From positions 1 through 64,000 of the forward strand of contig CANGFO010000001.1 of the NCBI GenBank assembly GCA_947453195.1: a stretch of 64,000 nucleotides of DNA. The letters run 5' to 3'. Shown piece after piece: positions 37,001 through 44,950 of the stretch; positions within the stretch are counted from its first letter, which is position 1, and the number at the start of each line of letters is the position of its first letter. The position numbers and the translations under genes are program-made. The notes beneath the pieces are model-generated. The model was given only the letters and a program-made list of their open reading frames with translations. It was not told the origin of the DNA and did not search any database. Origin of the DNA: Flavobacteriaceae bacterium. Its GTDB lineage: Bacteria > Bacteroidota > Bacteroidia > Flavobacteriales > Flavobacteriaceae.

Positions 37001-37403
37001 CAATAATATTACCGAGAGATTGAGTTTGTACAACGAACTGAGCGCAATAAAAGACGAAGAAGCATTACTAAAATACGAACAAAAACTAACCGATAGATTT
37101 GGCGCTTTGCCAAAAGAAGCGGTTGCCCTACTCAACTCCATCCGCATAAAATGGAAAGCAACCAGCATTGGAATTGAAAAATTAGTTTTGAAACAAGGTA
37201 AAATGGTGGGCTATTTTGTGGGTGACCAACAAAGTGATTTCTACCAATCCAATCGTTTTATGAAAATGGTGCAGTTTGTGCAACACAACAGCACCCTTTG
37301 CAAAATGAAAGAAAAAGAAACCAAAAACGGCTTGCGTTTGTTATTGACTTTCGAAAATGTAAAGTCGATTAATAAGGCTTTGGAGTTGATGGGGAAAATG
37401 TAG
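34047..37403 (+). CDS. mfd: transcription-repair coupling factor
   Basis: Mfd dislodges RNA polymerase stalled at DNA lesions and recruits UvrA. The 1118-residue product contains a UvrB-like N-terminal region (about 1-300), the RNA-polymerase interaction domain (VGDYVTHIDHGIGKFGGLQKI), SF2 translocase motifs (DRLVCGDVGFGKTEVA, LLIIDEEQKFGV, LTLTATPIPRTLQFSLM, ATTIIESGLDVPNANT, QMRGRVGRSNKKAFCYF) and the C-terminal TRCF domain (about 1000-1118). The start is TTG, placed by family alignment from memory. It ends six bases before the convergent yraN, without a visible terminator. Confidence 0.96.
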   Translation: MNKSSFTSVYQNSTKVQQLDSAIQHRDCKVNAKGLLGSALSLVIEATFEKAELPFLLLFNDKEEAAYYLNDLEQLLNDQDVLFYPGSYRRPYQIDETDNANILLRSEVLNRINSRKKPAIIVSYAEAIFEKVVTKKELEKNTFKISVNDKLAIDFINEVLFEYNFKRVDFVTEPGEFSVRGGIVDVFSFSNDNPYRIEFFGNEVDSIRSFDVETQLSIEKLKKVSIIPNMENKFFEENRESFLDYISEKTVLFIQDTDFTGQQLDKYFDKATEAFSKLDATVNRLVPEELFVNQKQFLKKALHFSVVELSNTPTFSIDKTVEFHIQPQPSFNKQFDLLLNNLNDNNSHGIKNYLFCSNESQANRFHDIFEDIDEENHESIRKQYQTVVFPLYQGFIDEEHQIAYYTDHQIFERYHKFSIKNGYSKKQTITLKELNLLTVGDYVTHIDHGIGKFGGLQKIQVEGKTQEAIKLVYADNDIVYVSIHSLHKISKYNGKDGAPPKIYKLGSNAWKALKQKTKARVKHIAFNLIQLYAKRRLEKGFACAPDSYLQKELESSFIYEDTPDQITSTNDVKLDMENDRPMDRLVCGDVGFGKTEVAIRAAFKAVDNGKQVAVLVPTTILAYQHFRTFSERLKDMPVTIGYLNRFRTAKEKTETLKELGEGKLDIIIGTHQLVNNNVQFKDLGLLIIDEEQKFGVNVKDKLKTISANVDTLTLTATPIPRTLQFSLMAARDLSVITTPPPNRYPIETHVVRFQEELIRDAISYEIQRNGQVFFINNRIENIKEVAGMIQRLVPDARVGIGHGQLDGKKLEELMLAFMNGEFDVLVATTIIESGLDVPNANTIFINNANNFGLSDLHQMRGRVGRSNKKAFCYFITPAYSAMTDDARKRIQALEQFSELGSGINIAMKDLEIRGAGDLLGGEQSGFINDIGFDTYQKIMNEAIEELKENEFKELYPTENNIETKEYVKDLQIDTDFELLFPDDYINNITERLSLYNELSAIKDEEALLKYEQKLTDRFGALPKEAVALLNSIRIKWKATSIGIEKLVLKQGKMVGYFVGDQQSDFYQSNRFMKMVQFVQHNSTLCKMKEKETKNGLRLLLTFENVKSINKALELMGKM

Positions 37404-37409
37404 GTTTTT

Positions 37410-37769
37410 TTAAAAATAATAAAACGCCTCTTCAATATGTTCCAGATTATATTCCGTTCCTTCTTTGTGGATGGCAATAATATCAAAGCGCACTTCCACC
37501 TCTAAATCTTTAGCCAGCACATACTCGTTGATGGCTTTTACAAGCAATTGAATTTTCTTTGGGGTCACAAAATCTTGGGGCAAACCAAAATCTATAGACG
37601 AACGGGTTTTAACTTCTACTATGGCTAAGACGCTTTCTTTTTGGGCAATAATATCTATTTCGGCTTTTTGAAATGTCCAGTTGGTTTCAAGAATTTCGTA
37701 GCCCTTTTGCTGAAGAAATTCTACAGCTATTGCTTCGCCCTGCTTACCAAGTTCGTTGTGTTCGGCCAT
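37410..37769 (-). CDS. yraN: YraN family (UPF0102) putative nuclease
   Basis: The 119-residue cytosolic protein has the YraN layout: HNELGKQGEAIAVEFLQQKGYEIL, then the PD-(D/E)XK-like core AEIDIIAQKESVLAIVEVKTRSS, then VTPKKIQLLVKAINEYV and VRFDIIAIH. The family is related to Holliday-junction resolvases and is thought to act on DNA, but its role is not settled. Length is typical. Confidence 0.92.
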   Translation of the reverse strand: MAEHNELGKQGEAIAVEFLQQKGYEILETNWTFQKAEIDIIAQKESVLAIVEVKTRSSIDFGLPQDFVTPKKIQLLVKAINEYVLAKDLEVEVRFDIIAIHKEGTEYNLEHIEEAFYYF

Positions 37770-37805
37770 AATGTGTCTTTCAGTCCTTGCGAGGACAATT
37801 AAGAG

Positions 37806-38765
37806 TTAATCAAATGTTACTTTGCTCTCTAAATCGTTTACCTCAAGGGTTACTTGTTTACCGAGAACTAGGGCGTGGTTATCGGCAGAATGTCCTGCTG
37901 GGAAATTATAAATTACAGGAATGTTATAGGTTTTGGTTACATCGTCAATGATTTCGAGGGCGTTTTTTCCCCAAGGGATTTCGTTGTCGTGCATTTTGGT
38001 CATACCGCCAACAATGATGCCCTTCAAACTTTCTAGACATCCATTGCGTTTCAAGTTCATCATCATACGGTCGATGTGGTACAAATACTCGTCGAGGTCT
38101 TCCATAAAAAGAATTTTATCGGTGCAATCGATAGCTGAAGTAGAACCCAATAGACTGTACAAAATAGATAAATTACCCCCAACTAATTCGCCTTTGGCAG
38201 AGCCGTATCGGTTCATTGGTTCACACGGAACGGTGTATGCTAATGGTTCGCCAAATAATGCTTTGCGCAAACTTTCTTTGGCTTCTTCGGTTGCTTTCAC
38301 GCTAACCGGCATAATGCCGTGGATGGAGGCAAATCCTAAATTATTTAAATGGCTGTGCAAAACCGTTACATCACTAAAACCAACTACCCATTTAGGCGAT
38401 TGCTTGAATTTTGTAAAATCGAGTAGATCTATCATTCGTACCGTGCCATAACCTCCGCGAACACACCATATTGCTTTAATATTGGGGTTGTCCATCATGG
38501 CTTGAAAATCGGCAGCTCGCTCTTGGTCGGTGCCGGCAAGTTGGTTATTATCTAACCCGATGGTTTTTCCAATTACCACTTCCAATCCCCAGTTGTGCAA
38601 CCAACCAATTGCAGTTTGTAAGTTTTCTTCCACATTTTTTCGAGCAGTTGCAACTATGGCAATGGTATCGCCTTTTTTTAAATAGGGAGGTATAATCATC
38701 TTTTTTTGTGCATGAAGGTTAGTAAAAACTAAAGAAATAAGAAAATAGAATAGGTATTTTTTCAT
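37806..38765 (-). CDS. S66 family LD-carboxypeptidase, exported
   Basis: S66 enzymes remove the terminal D-alanine from tetrapeptide stems during murein recycling. The 319-residue protein has an N-terminal signal sequence (FYFLISLVFTNLHAQ), the conserved GDTIAIVATAR segment, WCVRGGYGTVRMIDLLDF, the nucleophile in VVGFSDVTVLHSHL, and C-terminal acid and His contributors in LFMEDLDEYLYHIDRM and FPAGHSADNHALVLG. The signal sequence suggests a periplasmic location rather than the cytosolic one of E. coli LdcA. A TATATTTG box lies at 38789-38796 on the minus strand. Confidence 0.9.
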   Translation of the reverse strand: MKKYLFYFLISLVFTNLHAQKKMIIPPYLKKGDTIAIVATARKNVEENLQTAIGWLHNWGLEVVIGKTIGLDNNQLAGTDQERAADFQAMMDNPNIKAIWCVRGGYGTVRMIDLLDFTKFKQSPKWVVGFSDVTVLHSHLNNLGFASIHGIMPVSVKATEEAKESLRKALFGEPLAYTVPCEPMNRYGSAKGELVGGNLSILYSLLGSTSAIDCTDKILFMEDLDEYLYHIDRMMMNLKRNGCLESLKGIIVGGMTKMHDNEIPWGKNALEIIDDVTKTYNIPVIYNFPAGHSADNHALVLGKQVTLEVNDLESKVTFD

Positions 38766-38823
38766 TTTGATTATTGAAAAATCAAATACAAATATATAAA
38801 TTAAGTTGTAATGAAATTAAAAG

Positions 38824-38902
38824 CCTAGCCCAGATTGAAACGAAAATCCTTTTCATTTTTTCTTTAAAAATGAAAAGATTGTAGAGTAAAGCTGGACCCA
38901 AG
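38824..38902 (+). ncRNA. structured RNA-like element, copy 2, upstream of metG
   Basis: It has the same architecture as the element at 3768-3835. The outer stem is CCAG/CTGG, the left internal loop GATTGAAACGAAA, the right internal loop of identical length is GTAGAGTAAAG, with a bulged C next to an AAT/ATT pair and a perfect 12-base hairpin CTTTTCATTTTT/AAAAATGAAAAG. The hairpin sequence differs from copy 1 but pairing is kept on both sides, which is covariation. Unlike copy 1 it lies upstream of the metG -7 box, so it is not in the main metG leader. AAGCTCC follows, as I recall for other family members. Confidence 0.55.
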
Positions 38903-38976
38903 CTCCAAAAAAGCAAATTGACGAAGCAAATTGATTCAGATTGCCACGTTACTCACAATGACAATAAATAATTGCT

Positions 38977-38984
38977 TATTTTTG
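38977..38984 (+). promoter_or_regulatory. -7 box of metG
   Basis: TATTTTTG, 21 bases before the ATG; no good -33 element. Confidence 0.5.
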
Positions 38985-39005
38985 CATTTTATATAGCGAA
39001 TTATC

Positions 39006-41078
39006 ATGTTAGAAAATCCAAAAAGATATACCATTACGGCTGCGTTGCCTTACACGAACGGGCCAATTCATATAGGGCATTTGGCGGGTGTTTATGTGCC
39101 GTCGGATATTTATGCGCGCTACTTGCGCTTGCAAGGTAGAGAGGTGCTTTTCGTTTGCGGAAGCGATGAACACGGCGTTGCCATTTCTATGAAGGCCAAA
39201 AAAGAAGGTATCACGCCGCAAGAAGTGATTGATAAATACGACGGAATCATCCGCAAGTCGTTTATTGATTTTGGAATTTCATTTGATAATTATTCGCGTA
39301 CCTCATCAAAAATTCACCACGATACCGCTTCGGAATTTTTTAAAAAATTATACGATAACGGCGATTTCATTGAAGAAGTTACCGAGCAATTGTATGATGC
39401 TAAAGCCGATCAGTTTCTTGCCGATCGCTTTGTGATTGGGACTTGCCCAAAATGCAACAACGAAGAAGCATATGGCGATCAATGTGAAAAATGTGGATCA
39501 ACCTTAAATGCCACCGATTTAATTAATCCGAAGTCGACCATTACAGGGGAAACTCCGATTTTAAAATCGACCAAACATTGGTTTTTACCTTTAGATCGAT
39601 ACCAAGATTTCTTGAAAAATTGGATTTTAGTTGGGCATGAAAAAGATTGGAAAAACAATGTTTTAGGTCAGGTGAAATCGTGGTTGGACGATGGTTTAAA
39701 ACCTCGTGCGGTGACCCGCGATTTAGATTGGGGAATTGATGTTCCTGTGGCTGGTGCCGAAGGGAAAAAATTATATGTGTGGTTTGATGCGCCAATTGGC
39801 TATATCTCGGCTACCAAAGAATGGGCTGCTCGTGAAGGAAAAGCTTGGGAGCCGTATTGGAAAGATGCCGAAACGAAATTAGTTCACTTTATTGGAAAAG
39901 ACAATATTGTGTTTCATTGTATTATTTTTCCGGCAATGTTAAAGGCTGAAGGAAGTTATATTTTACCAGATAATGTGCCAGCAAATGAGTTTTTGAATTT
40001 AGAGGGAAACAAACTTTCGACTTCTAAAAACTGGGCCGTTTGGTTGCACGAATATTTATTAGATTTTCCTGATAAACAAGATTCGTTGCGCTATGCTTTA
40101 ACGGCTAATGCACCAGAAAATAAAGATAATGATTTCACTTGGAAGGATTTTCAAGCGAGAAACAATAATGAATTGGCTGCTATTTTTGGAAATTTCATCA
40201 ATCGCGTTGTGGTTTTAACCAATAAATACTACAACGGAATTGTTCCGCAACCAAATGAGTTTAATGCAATTGATGAACAAACTTTAGCCGAATTAAAAGC
40301 CTATCCAGCAGTGATTTCAAGTTCTGTTGAGCGTTATCGCTTTAGAGAAGCGCAAGGCGAATTGATGAATGTAGCACGTTTAGGTAATAAATATTTGGCT
40401 GATGAAGAGCCTTGGAAGATGGTGAAAACCGACCCCGATCGCGTGCAAACGCAAATGTATGTGGCTTTGCAAATTGCAGCAGCTTTACGCGTATTATGTG
40501 AACCCTTCTTGCCGTTTACCGCTTGTAAATTGTCAGGAATATTAAAAACAGATTTGAACTTGGGTTGGAATGACATTTCTGAAAGAAGTGATTTACTTCC
40601 TGCAGGACACCAAATTGGAGAAGCGGAAATATTATTTGCCCAAATTGAAGATGCTGAAATTCAAAAACAAATTGACAAACTTGAAGCTACCAAAAAAGCA
40701 AATGTGGATGAGATTGCTTCGTCCCTCGCAATGATTGAACCACAAAAAGAAACCGCAACTTTCGATGATTTTTCAAAATTAGATTTGCGTGTCGGGACAA
40801 TATTGGAAGCTGAAAAAATGCCAAAAGCCAACAAACTTTTAGTATTAAAAGTAGATACCGGAATTGATGTAAGAACTATCGTTTCTGGAATTGCAGAGCA
40901 CTTTTCACCCGAAGAAGTGATTGGAAAACGCGTTGCGGTTTTAGTGAACTTGGCTCCAAGAGCTTTACGCGGAGTTGAAAGTCAAGGAATGATTTTGATG
41001 AGTAACAACGCCGAAGGAAAATTGGTGTTTGTGAATCCGGACGCAGACGGCGTAGCTAATGGTGCGTTAATTAGCTAA
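39006..41078 (+). CDS. metG: methionyl-tRNA synthetase with C-terminal tRNA-binding domain
   Basis: This class I enzyme charges both initiator and elongator tRNA-Met. The 690-residue protein has the HIGH motif in [13 protein letters not shown], a zinc knuckle ([18 protein letters not shown]), the catalytic lysine loop as NKLSTSKNW (a KLSTS version of KMSKS), the helical anticodon-binding domain and, from about residue 585, an EMAP/Arc1p-like OB domain ([22 protein letters not shown]). Its stop TAA overlaps the ATG of the next gene by one base. Full length, no anomaly. Confidence 0.97.
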   Translation: MLENPKRYTITAALPYTNGPIHIGHLAGVYVPSDIYARYLRLQGREVLFVCGSDEHGVAISMKAKKEGITPQEVIDKYDGIIRKSFIDFGISFDNYSRTSSKIHHDTASEFFKKLYDNGDFIEEVTEQLYDAKADQFLADRFVIGTCPKCNNEEAYGDQCEKCGSTLNATDLINPKSTITGETPILKSTKHWFLPLDRYQDFLKNWILVGHEKDWKNNVLGQVKSWLDDGLKPRAVTRDLDWGIDVPVAGAEGKKLYVWFDAPIGYISATKEWAAREGKAWEPYWKDAETKLVHFIGKDNIVFHCIIFPAMLKAEGSYILPDNVPANEFLNLEGNKLSTSKNWAVWLHEYLLDFPDKQDSLRYALTANAPENKDNDFTWKDFQARNNNELAAIFGNFINRVVVLTNKYYNGIVPQPNEFNAIDEQTLAELKAYPAVISSSVERYRFREAQGELMNVARLGNKYLADEEPWKMVKTDPDRVQTQMYVALQIAAALRVLCEPFLPFTACKLSGILKTDLNLGWNDISERSDLLPAGHQIGEAEILFAQIEDAEIQKQIDKLEATKKANVDEIASSLAMIEPQKETATFDDFSKLDLRVGTILEAEKMPKANKLLVLKVDTGIDVRTIVSGIAEHFSPEEVIGKRVAVLVNLAPRALRGVESQGMILMSNNAEGKLVFVNPDADGVANGALIS

Positions 41079-41704
41079 TGAAGCAAAAACTAAATCTAGA
41101 TACCTGGAATAGAAAGGAGCATTTCTTGTTTTTTAAACAAATGGAAGAGCCCTTTTTTGGAGTTACCACTACAATAGATTGTACTAAAGCATTTGAAAAA
41201 TCAAGAGAATTAGGAGTTTCTTTTTTCTCCTATTATCTTCATAAAACCTTAGCTACTGTAAATACCATAGAATCCTTTCGCTACCGAATTATTGGTGACG
41301 AAGTTTATATCTTTGACCAAATAAATGCTTCGGCAACGGTATTGCGAGAAGATAAAACATTTGGCTTTTCGTTAATGGAATATCATGATGATGCAATTCT
41401 GTTTTCTGAAATAGTAAAAAATGAAATTGCCCGAATTCAAACTACTACAGGCCTATTTACTCGAGAAGAATATGGCGAGAATTTAATTCATTTTTCGGCT
41501 TTACCTTGGATAAAATTTGAATCCTTTAGCCATGCACGAAGCTTTACTTGGCCCGACAGTTGCCCTAAAATATCCTTTGGGAAAATGACCGAAGAAAATG
41601 GTGAAAAAACAATGCCAATTTCAATTCATGTTCACCACGGTTTAATGGATGGCTACCATGTGGGACAATTTATTGCACGCTTAGAAAAATTGATGAATAC
41701 TTAA
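41078..41704 (+). CDS. CAT-fold (chloramphenicol acetyltransferase-like) acyltransferase
   Basis: The 208-residue protein has the classical CAT trimer fold pattern: N-terminal RKEHFLFFKQMEEPFFGVTT, a central FSALPWIKFESFSHA, and the catalytic HHGLMDGYHVGQF (HHxxxDG). Chromosomal relatives in Bacteroidota are common and mostly uncharacterised, so CoA-dependent acyl transfer is likely but the acceptor is unknown and drug resistance should not be assumed. It starts inside the metG stop codon (TAATG), so its translation is probably coupled to metG. Confidence 0.85.
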   Translation: MKQKLNLDTWNRKEHFLFFKQMEEPFFGVTTTIDCTKAFEKSRELGVSFFSYYLHKTLATVNTIESFRYRIIGDEVYIFDQINASATVLREDKTFGFSLMEYHDDAILFSEIVKNEIARIQTTTGLFTREEYGENLIHFSALPWIKFESFSHARSFTWPDSCPKISFGKMTEENGEKTMPISIHVHHGLMDGYHVGQFIARLEKLMNT

Positions 41705-41710
41705 ATAAAT

Positions 41711-41750
41711 TTAACTAACCCCAAAATGAATTATTGTTGAGGTTAGTTAG
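41711..41750. terminator. hairpin between convergent genes, possible terminator
   Basis: TAACTAACC and GGTTAGTTA pair around a 20-base partly paired loop in the gap between the CAT-like gene and ssb. There is no T run on either side, so intrinsic termination is uncertain. Confidence 0.45.
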
Positions 41751-41756
41751 AATTTA

Positions 41757-42089
41757 CTACTTCCCTAAAAGCAAAATTTCATTTGCAACTACATCGGTCA
41801 CGTAACGTTTTTCGCCGTTTTTATCATCGTAAGAACGGTGGGCTAGTTTCCCTTCAATGGCAATTTCTTTTCCTTTAGTTACATATTTTTCAATAATATC
41901 GGCAGTTTTGCCCCAAGCGGTTACTCGGTGCCATTCCGTTTGTTCGACTTTGTCACCATTTTCTTTATAATATACCTCGTTGGTTGCGATGGTAATATTG
42001 GCTACTTTTTTACCTCCTTCAAGGGTTTTGATTTCTGGGTCTTGTCCTACATGTCCAATTAATTGTACTCTGTTTCTTAATGCATTCAT
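41757..42089 (-). CDS. ssb: single-stranded DNA-binding protein, short form
   Basis: SSB coats single-stranded DNA in replication and repair. The 110 residues cover just the OB fold: RNRVQLIGHVGQDPEIKTL, KVANITIATNEVYY, QTEWHRVTAWGKTADI and GKEIAIEGKLAHRSY. The protein ends NEILLLGK and lacks the flexible linker and acidic DDDIPF-like tail that recruits partner proteins in standard SSBs. Thus it may be a secondary SSB, with a full-length one elsewhere in the genome. It is monocistronic; no good -7 box was found. Confidence 0.92.
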   Translation of the reverse strand: MNALRNRVQLIGHVGQDPEIKTLEGGKKVANITIATNEVYYKENGDKVEQTEWHRVTAWGKTADIIEKYVTKGKEIAIEGKLAHRSYDDKNGEKRYVTDVVANEILLLGK

Positions 42090-42253
42090 GGCGTTTAAAT
42101 TTTAAATTGTTTATATTTATTTTTATGAAAGCAGTATTATTTTCTTGCTTTCGTCGATACAAATTTGTTGCTGTTTCAAAAATTTATTCGGTGAATAACC
42201 ATTTACTTTCGGTTGTAACTACTTGTAAACGTTTGTAATTGGAATTTTTTAAT

Positions 42254-42261
42254 TATATTTG
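42254..42261 (+). promoter_or_regulatory. -7 box of the zinc-ribbon gene run
   Basis: TATATTTG, 20 bases before the ATG at 42282. Confidence 0.45.
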
Positions 42262-42281
42262 ATAGACATTACTTGAGCAAG

Positions 42282-42632
42282 ATGCAAAAAAACTGTCTAG
42301 AATGTAACGAGAAAATTGTGGGTCGGGAGGACAAAAAGTTCTGCAGCGATGGCTGTCGCAATGCCTATAACAATAAAATCAATAAAGACAGTACCAATTA
42401 CATGCGCAACATCAATAATACGTTGCGTAAGAATTATCGAATACTTTCCGAATTAAACGTTGATGTTAAGTCAAAAACTACACGATCTAAATTATTGAAT
42501 AAAGGTTTTGATTTTGAATATTTCACTTCTATATTAAATACCAAAACTGGAAATACCTACTATTTTGTATACGATCAAGGCTACATGGCCTTGGAATCTG
42601 ATTTTTTTATTTTAGTTAAAAAAGATAAATAG
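42282..42632 (+). CDS. small zinc-ribbon protein of unknown function
   Basis: The 116-residue protein begins with a four-cysteine zinc-binding module, CLECNEKIVGREDKKFCSDGCRNAYNNK, similar to small TRASH/FYVE-like or DUF2116-type ribbons. The remainder is basic and helical and ends with an aromatic-rich strand region (YYFVYDQGYMALESDFFILV). The ATG at 42282 is preferred over the TTG three codons upstream. It is followed after six bases by an M28 peptidase gene, implying cotranscription. The function is not known; nucleic-acid or protein binding is possible. Confidence 0.72.
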   Translation: MQKNCLECNEKIVGREDKKFCSDGCRNAYNNKINKDSTNYMRNINNTLRKNYRILSELNVDVKSKTTRSKLLNKGFDFEYFTSILNTKTGNTYYFVYDQGYMALESDFFILVKKDK

Positions 42633-42638
42633 TGCCTT

Positions 42639-44948
42639 ATGAAAAATAAATTATCCTCTGTTTCAATTAGTATCATAGTAGCTATTTTGCTTCTAGCCGT
42701 TTTTTTTCTAAATAGTCCGCATGGTGAAGATTCTACTGATGCACCATTGTCAGAATTTTCTGCTTCTAGAGCTTTACAAACCGTACAAAAAATGTCGGAA
42801 AAGCCTCATTTTATAGGTTCTGAAAATCACGAAGTGGTTGCCAATTATTTGGTTAAAGAATTGCATAATTTGGGATTACAACCTTCTTTTCAAGAAGGGT
42901 TTACGATGACGGAAAAAGGGACTTTAGTAAAATCAAAAAATATAATTGCAACCATAAAAGGAACCGTACCTGCCAATAAAGCATTGCTATTGCTTTCACA
43001 TTATGAAAGCGCGCCCCATTCCTATTCCCATGGTGCAAGCGACGATGCCAGTGGTGTGGCCACAATTTTAGAATCAGTTAGAGCCTTTTTACATGCCAAT
43101 ACCAAACATAAAAATGATATTATTATTCTTTTTACTGATGCCGAGGAATTGGGATTAAATGGCGCGGCTTTATTTGTTACCCAACATCACGCGGCGAAAA
43201 AAGTTGGCTTGGTTCTTAATTTGGAAGCGAGAGGAAGTTCGGGGTCAGGCTATATGCTATTAGAAACCAATGACGGAAATGCCAATATGATTGATGCGTT
43301 TAGCAAAGGCGGTGTTACCTATCCGGTAGGAAATTCCTTAATGTATAGCATTTATAAAATGCTTCCCAACGACACCGATTTAACCGTGTTTAGAGAAAAA
43401 GGAAAGATTCAAGGATTTAATTTTGCTTTTATTGATAGCCATTTCAACTACCATACCCAGCAGGATACTTACCAGCATCTCGACCCAAATACCTTAGCAC
43501 ACCAAGGTGGTTATCTATTCCCGTTGCTTAATTATTTTTCGAATTCCGATTTATCGCAATTAAATTCCACCCAAGATAAAGTTTATTTCAATGCCCCATT
43601 TTTTATTGCCAAATATCCTTTTAGCTGGATAATTCCAATGGTGTTAATGGGAATTTTCCTTTTTGGATTATTTGTCTTTTTAGGAATTGGGAAAAAAATA
43701 TTTCATTTTAAAGAGCTCCTCACAGGCTTTATTCCTCTATTTGGATCTTTATTTACTGCGGGTTTAATCACCTTTATTGGATGGAAAATTATTTTAATTT
43801 GTTATCCGCAATATCAAGATATTCTGCAAGGATTTACTTACAATGGTCACGATTATATTTACGGATTTATTAGTTTCACCCTTGGCATTTGCTTTTGGTT
43901 TTACAGAAAATACAACAAAAAAAACTCCGAAATTGTAGTTCAAATTCCGGTTTTATTTATTTGGTTACTACTAAATTTAGCCATTGCCTTTTCCCTAAAA
44001 GGAGCTGCGTTTTTAATTATTCCGGTTTTGGCAAGTATAGTCTTATTTGGGGTTTTTGTATTATCTCAAAAAACAAATAGCTATTTAAATATTGTGTTTT
44101 CTATTCCGGCATTACTGATTTTAGTTCCGCTTATCACGATGTTTCCGGTGGGATTGGGGCTTAAAATTTTAGTTGGAAGTGCTATTTTAACAGTGCTTTG
44201 CTTTGGGTTGTTATTGCCGCTTTTCAATTCGTTTCCACGAAAAGAAATTTGGGCCATTTTCTTCTTATTATTAGGATTAGCCTTCCTTATTAAAGCGCAC
44301 CAATATGCAGGATATGTAAACGGAAAAGGGAAGCCAAACAGTTTGGTTTACATTTTAAATAGCGATGCCAAGAAAGCCTATTGGGCAACTTACGACAGCA
44401 ATTTAGACGAGTGGACCAAAACCTATTTAGGAGAAAATCCAAAAATAGCAACGCCTTTAAACGCCAATAAATTATACAGTAAATATGGTTCCGAATATAC
44501 TTTTATGGCCGCTGCGCCAATTAAAAATATTGCCAAACCAACAATAGAATTTCTTACGGATTCATTGTCTGGAAACAACCATTTTTACAAAATTAAAATC
44601 ACTCCGAATAGGAAAGTGAATCGTTATGATATTTTTGCAAATGAAAACCTGAATCCAACTATTTTGAAAGCTAATGGAGTTAAATCCTTAGATATAAAAA
44701 GCAATATTATTTCGAAAAAAAGCAACAAATTACTGAGTTATTATCTAGTGGATAACATTCCTTTGACGCTAGAATTTTCGATTCCTCAAAATCAAAAATT
44801 AGAATTCGATTTAGTAGAAAGTTCGTTTGATTTAATGTCAAACAATCAATTTAATATGGCGCCAAGAAAAAACTGGATGATTTCAAAACCATTTGTGTTA
44901 ACCGATGCCGTCCTAATTCAACAGAAAATTGTAGCCCCAATCAAGTAA
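42639..44948 (+). CDS. membrane-anchored M28 family zinc peptidase
   Basis: The 769-residue protein starts with one membrane helix (about 8-26), followed by an M28 aminopeptidase-like domain (about 45-300). Its metal ligands are seen in LLSHYESAP (His), GASDDASGVA (Asp), FTDAEELGLNG (Glu pair), LNLEARG and SHFNYHTQQDT (His). About eight hydrophobic helices follow (roughly 335-565), and a soluble domain of about 200 residues ends the protein. The layout resembles ERMP1-like or Vps70-like peptidases. The active site probably faces the periplasm. Coupled with the zinc-ribbon gene before and an SDR gene two bases after. Confidence 0.87.
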   Translation: MKNKLSSVSISIIVAILLLAVFFLNSPHGEDSTDAPLSEFSASRALQTVQKMSEKPHFIGSENHEVVANYLVKELHNLGLQPSFQEGFTMTEKGTLVKSKNIIATIKGTVPANKALLLLSHYESAPHSYSHGASDDASGVATILESVRAFLHANTKHKNDIIILFTDAEELGLNGAALFVTQHHAAKKVGLVLNLEARGSSGSGYMLLETNDGNANMIDAFSKGGVTYPVGNSLMYSIYKMLPNDTDLTVFREKGKIQGFNFAFIDSHFNYHTQQDTYQHLDPNTLAHQGGYLFPLLNYFSNSDLSQLNSTQDKVYFNAPFFIAKYPFSWIIPMVLMGIFLFGLFVFLGIGKKIFHFKELLTGFIPLFGSLFTAGLITFIGWKIILICYPQYQDILQGFTYNGHDYIYGFISFTLGICFWFYRKYNKKNSEIVVQIPVLFIWLLLNLAIAFSLKGAAFLIIPVLASIVLFGVFVLSQKTNSYLNIVFSIPALLILVPLITMFPVGLGLKILVGSAILTVLCFGLLLPLFNSFPRKEIWAIFFLLLGLAFLIKAHQYAGYVNGKGKPNSLVYILNSDAKKAYWATYDSNLDEWTKTYLGENPKIATPLNANKLYSKYGSEYTFMAAAPIKNIAKPTIEFLTDSLSGNNHFYKIKITPNRKVNRYDIFANENLNPTILKANGVKSLDIKSNIISKKSNKLLSYYLVDNIPLTLEFSIPQNQKLEFDLVESSFDLMSNNQFNMAPRKNWMISKPFVLTDAVLIQQKIVAPIK

Positions 44949-44950
44949 AA

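Noticed and set aside
38985-39005. Possible T-box or other leader control of metG
   Set aside because: The leader after the -7 box is about 20 bases, too short, and no T-box sequence occurs in the gap.
41078-41704. Chloramphenicol resistance gene
   Set aside because: CAT-fold and catalytic His are present, but chromosomal relatives are mostly uncharacterised and the context (coupled to metG, no mobile element) does not suggest resistance.
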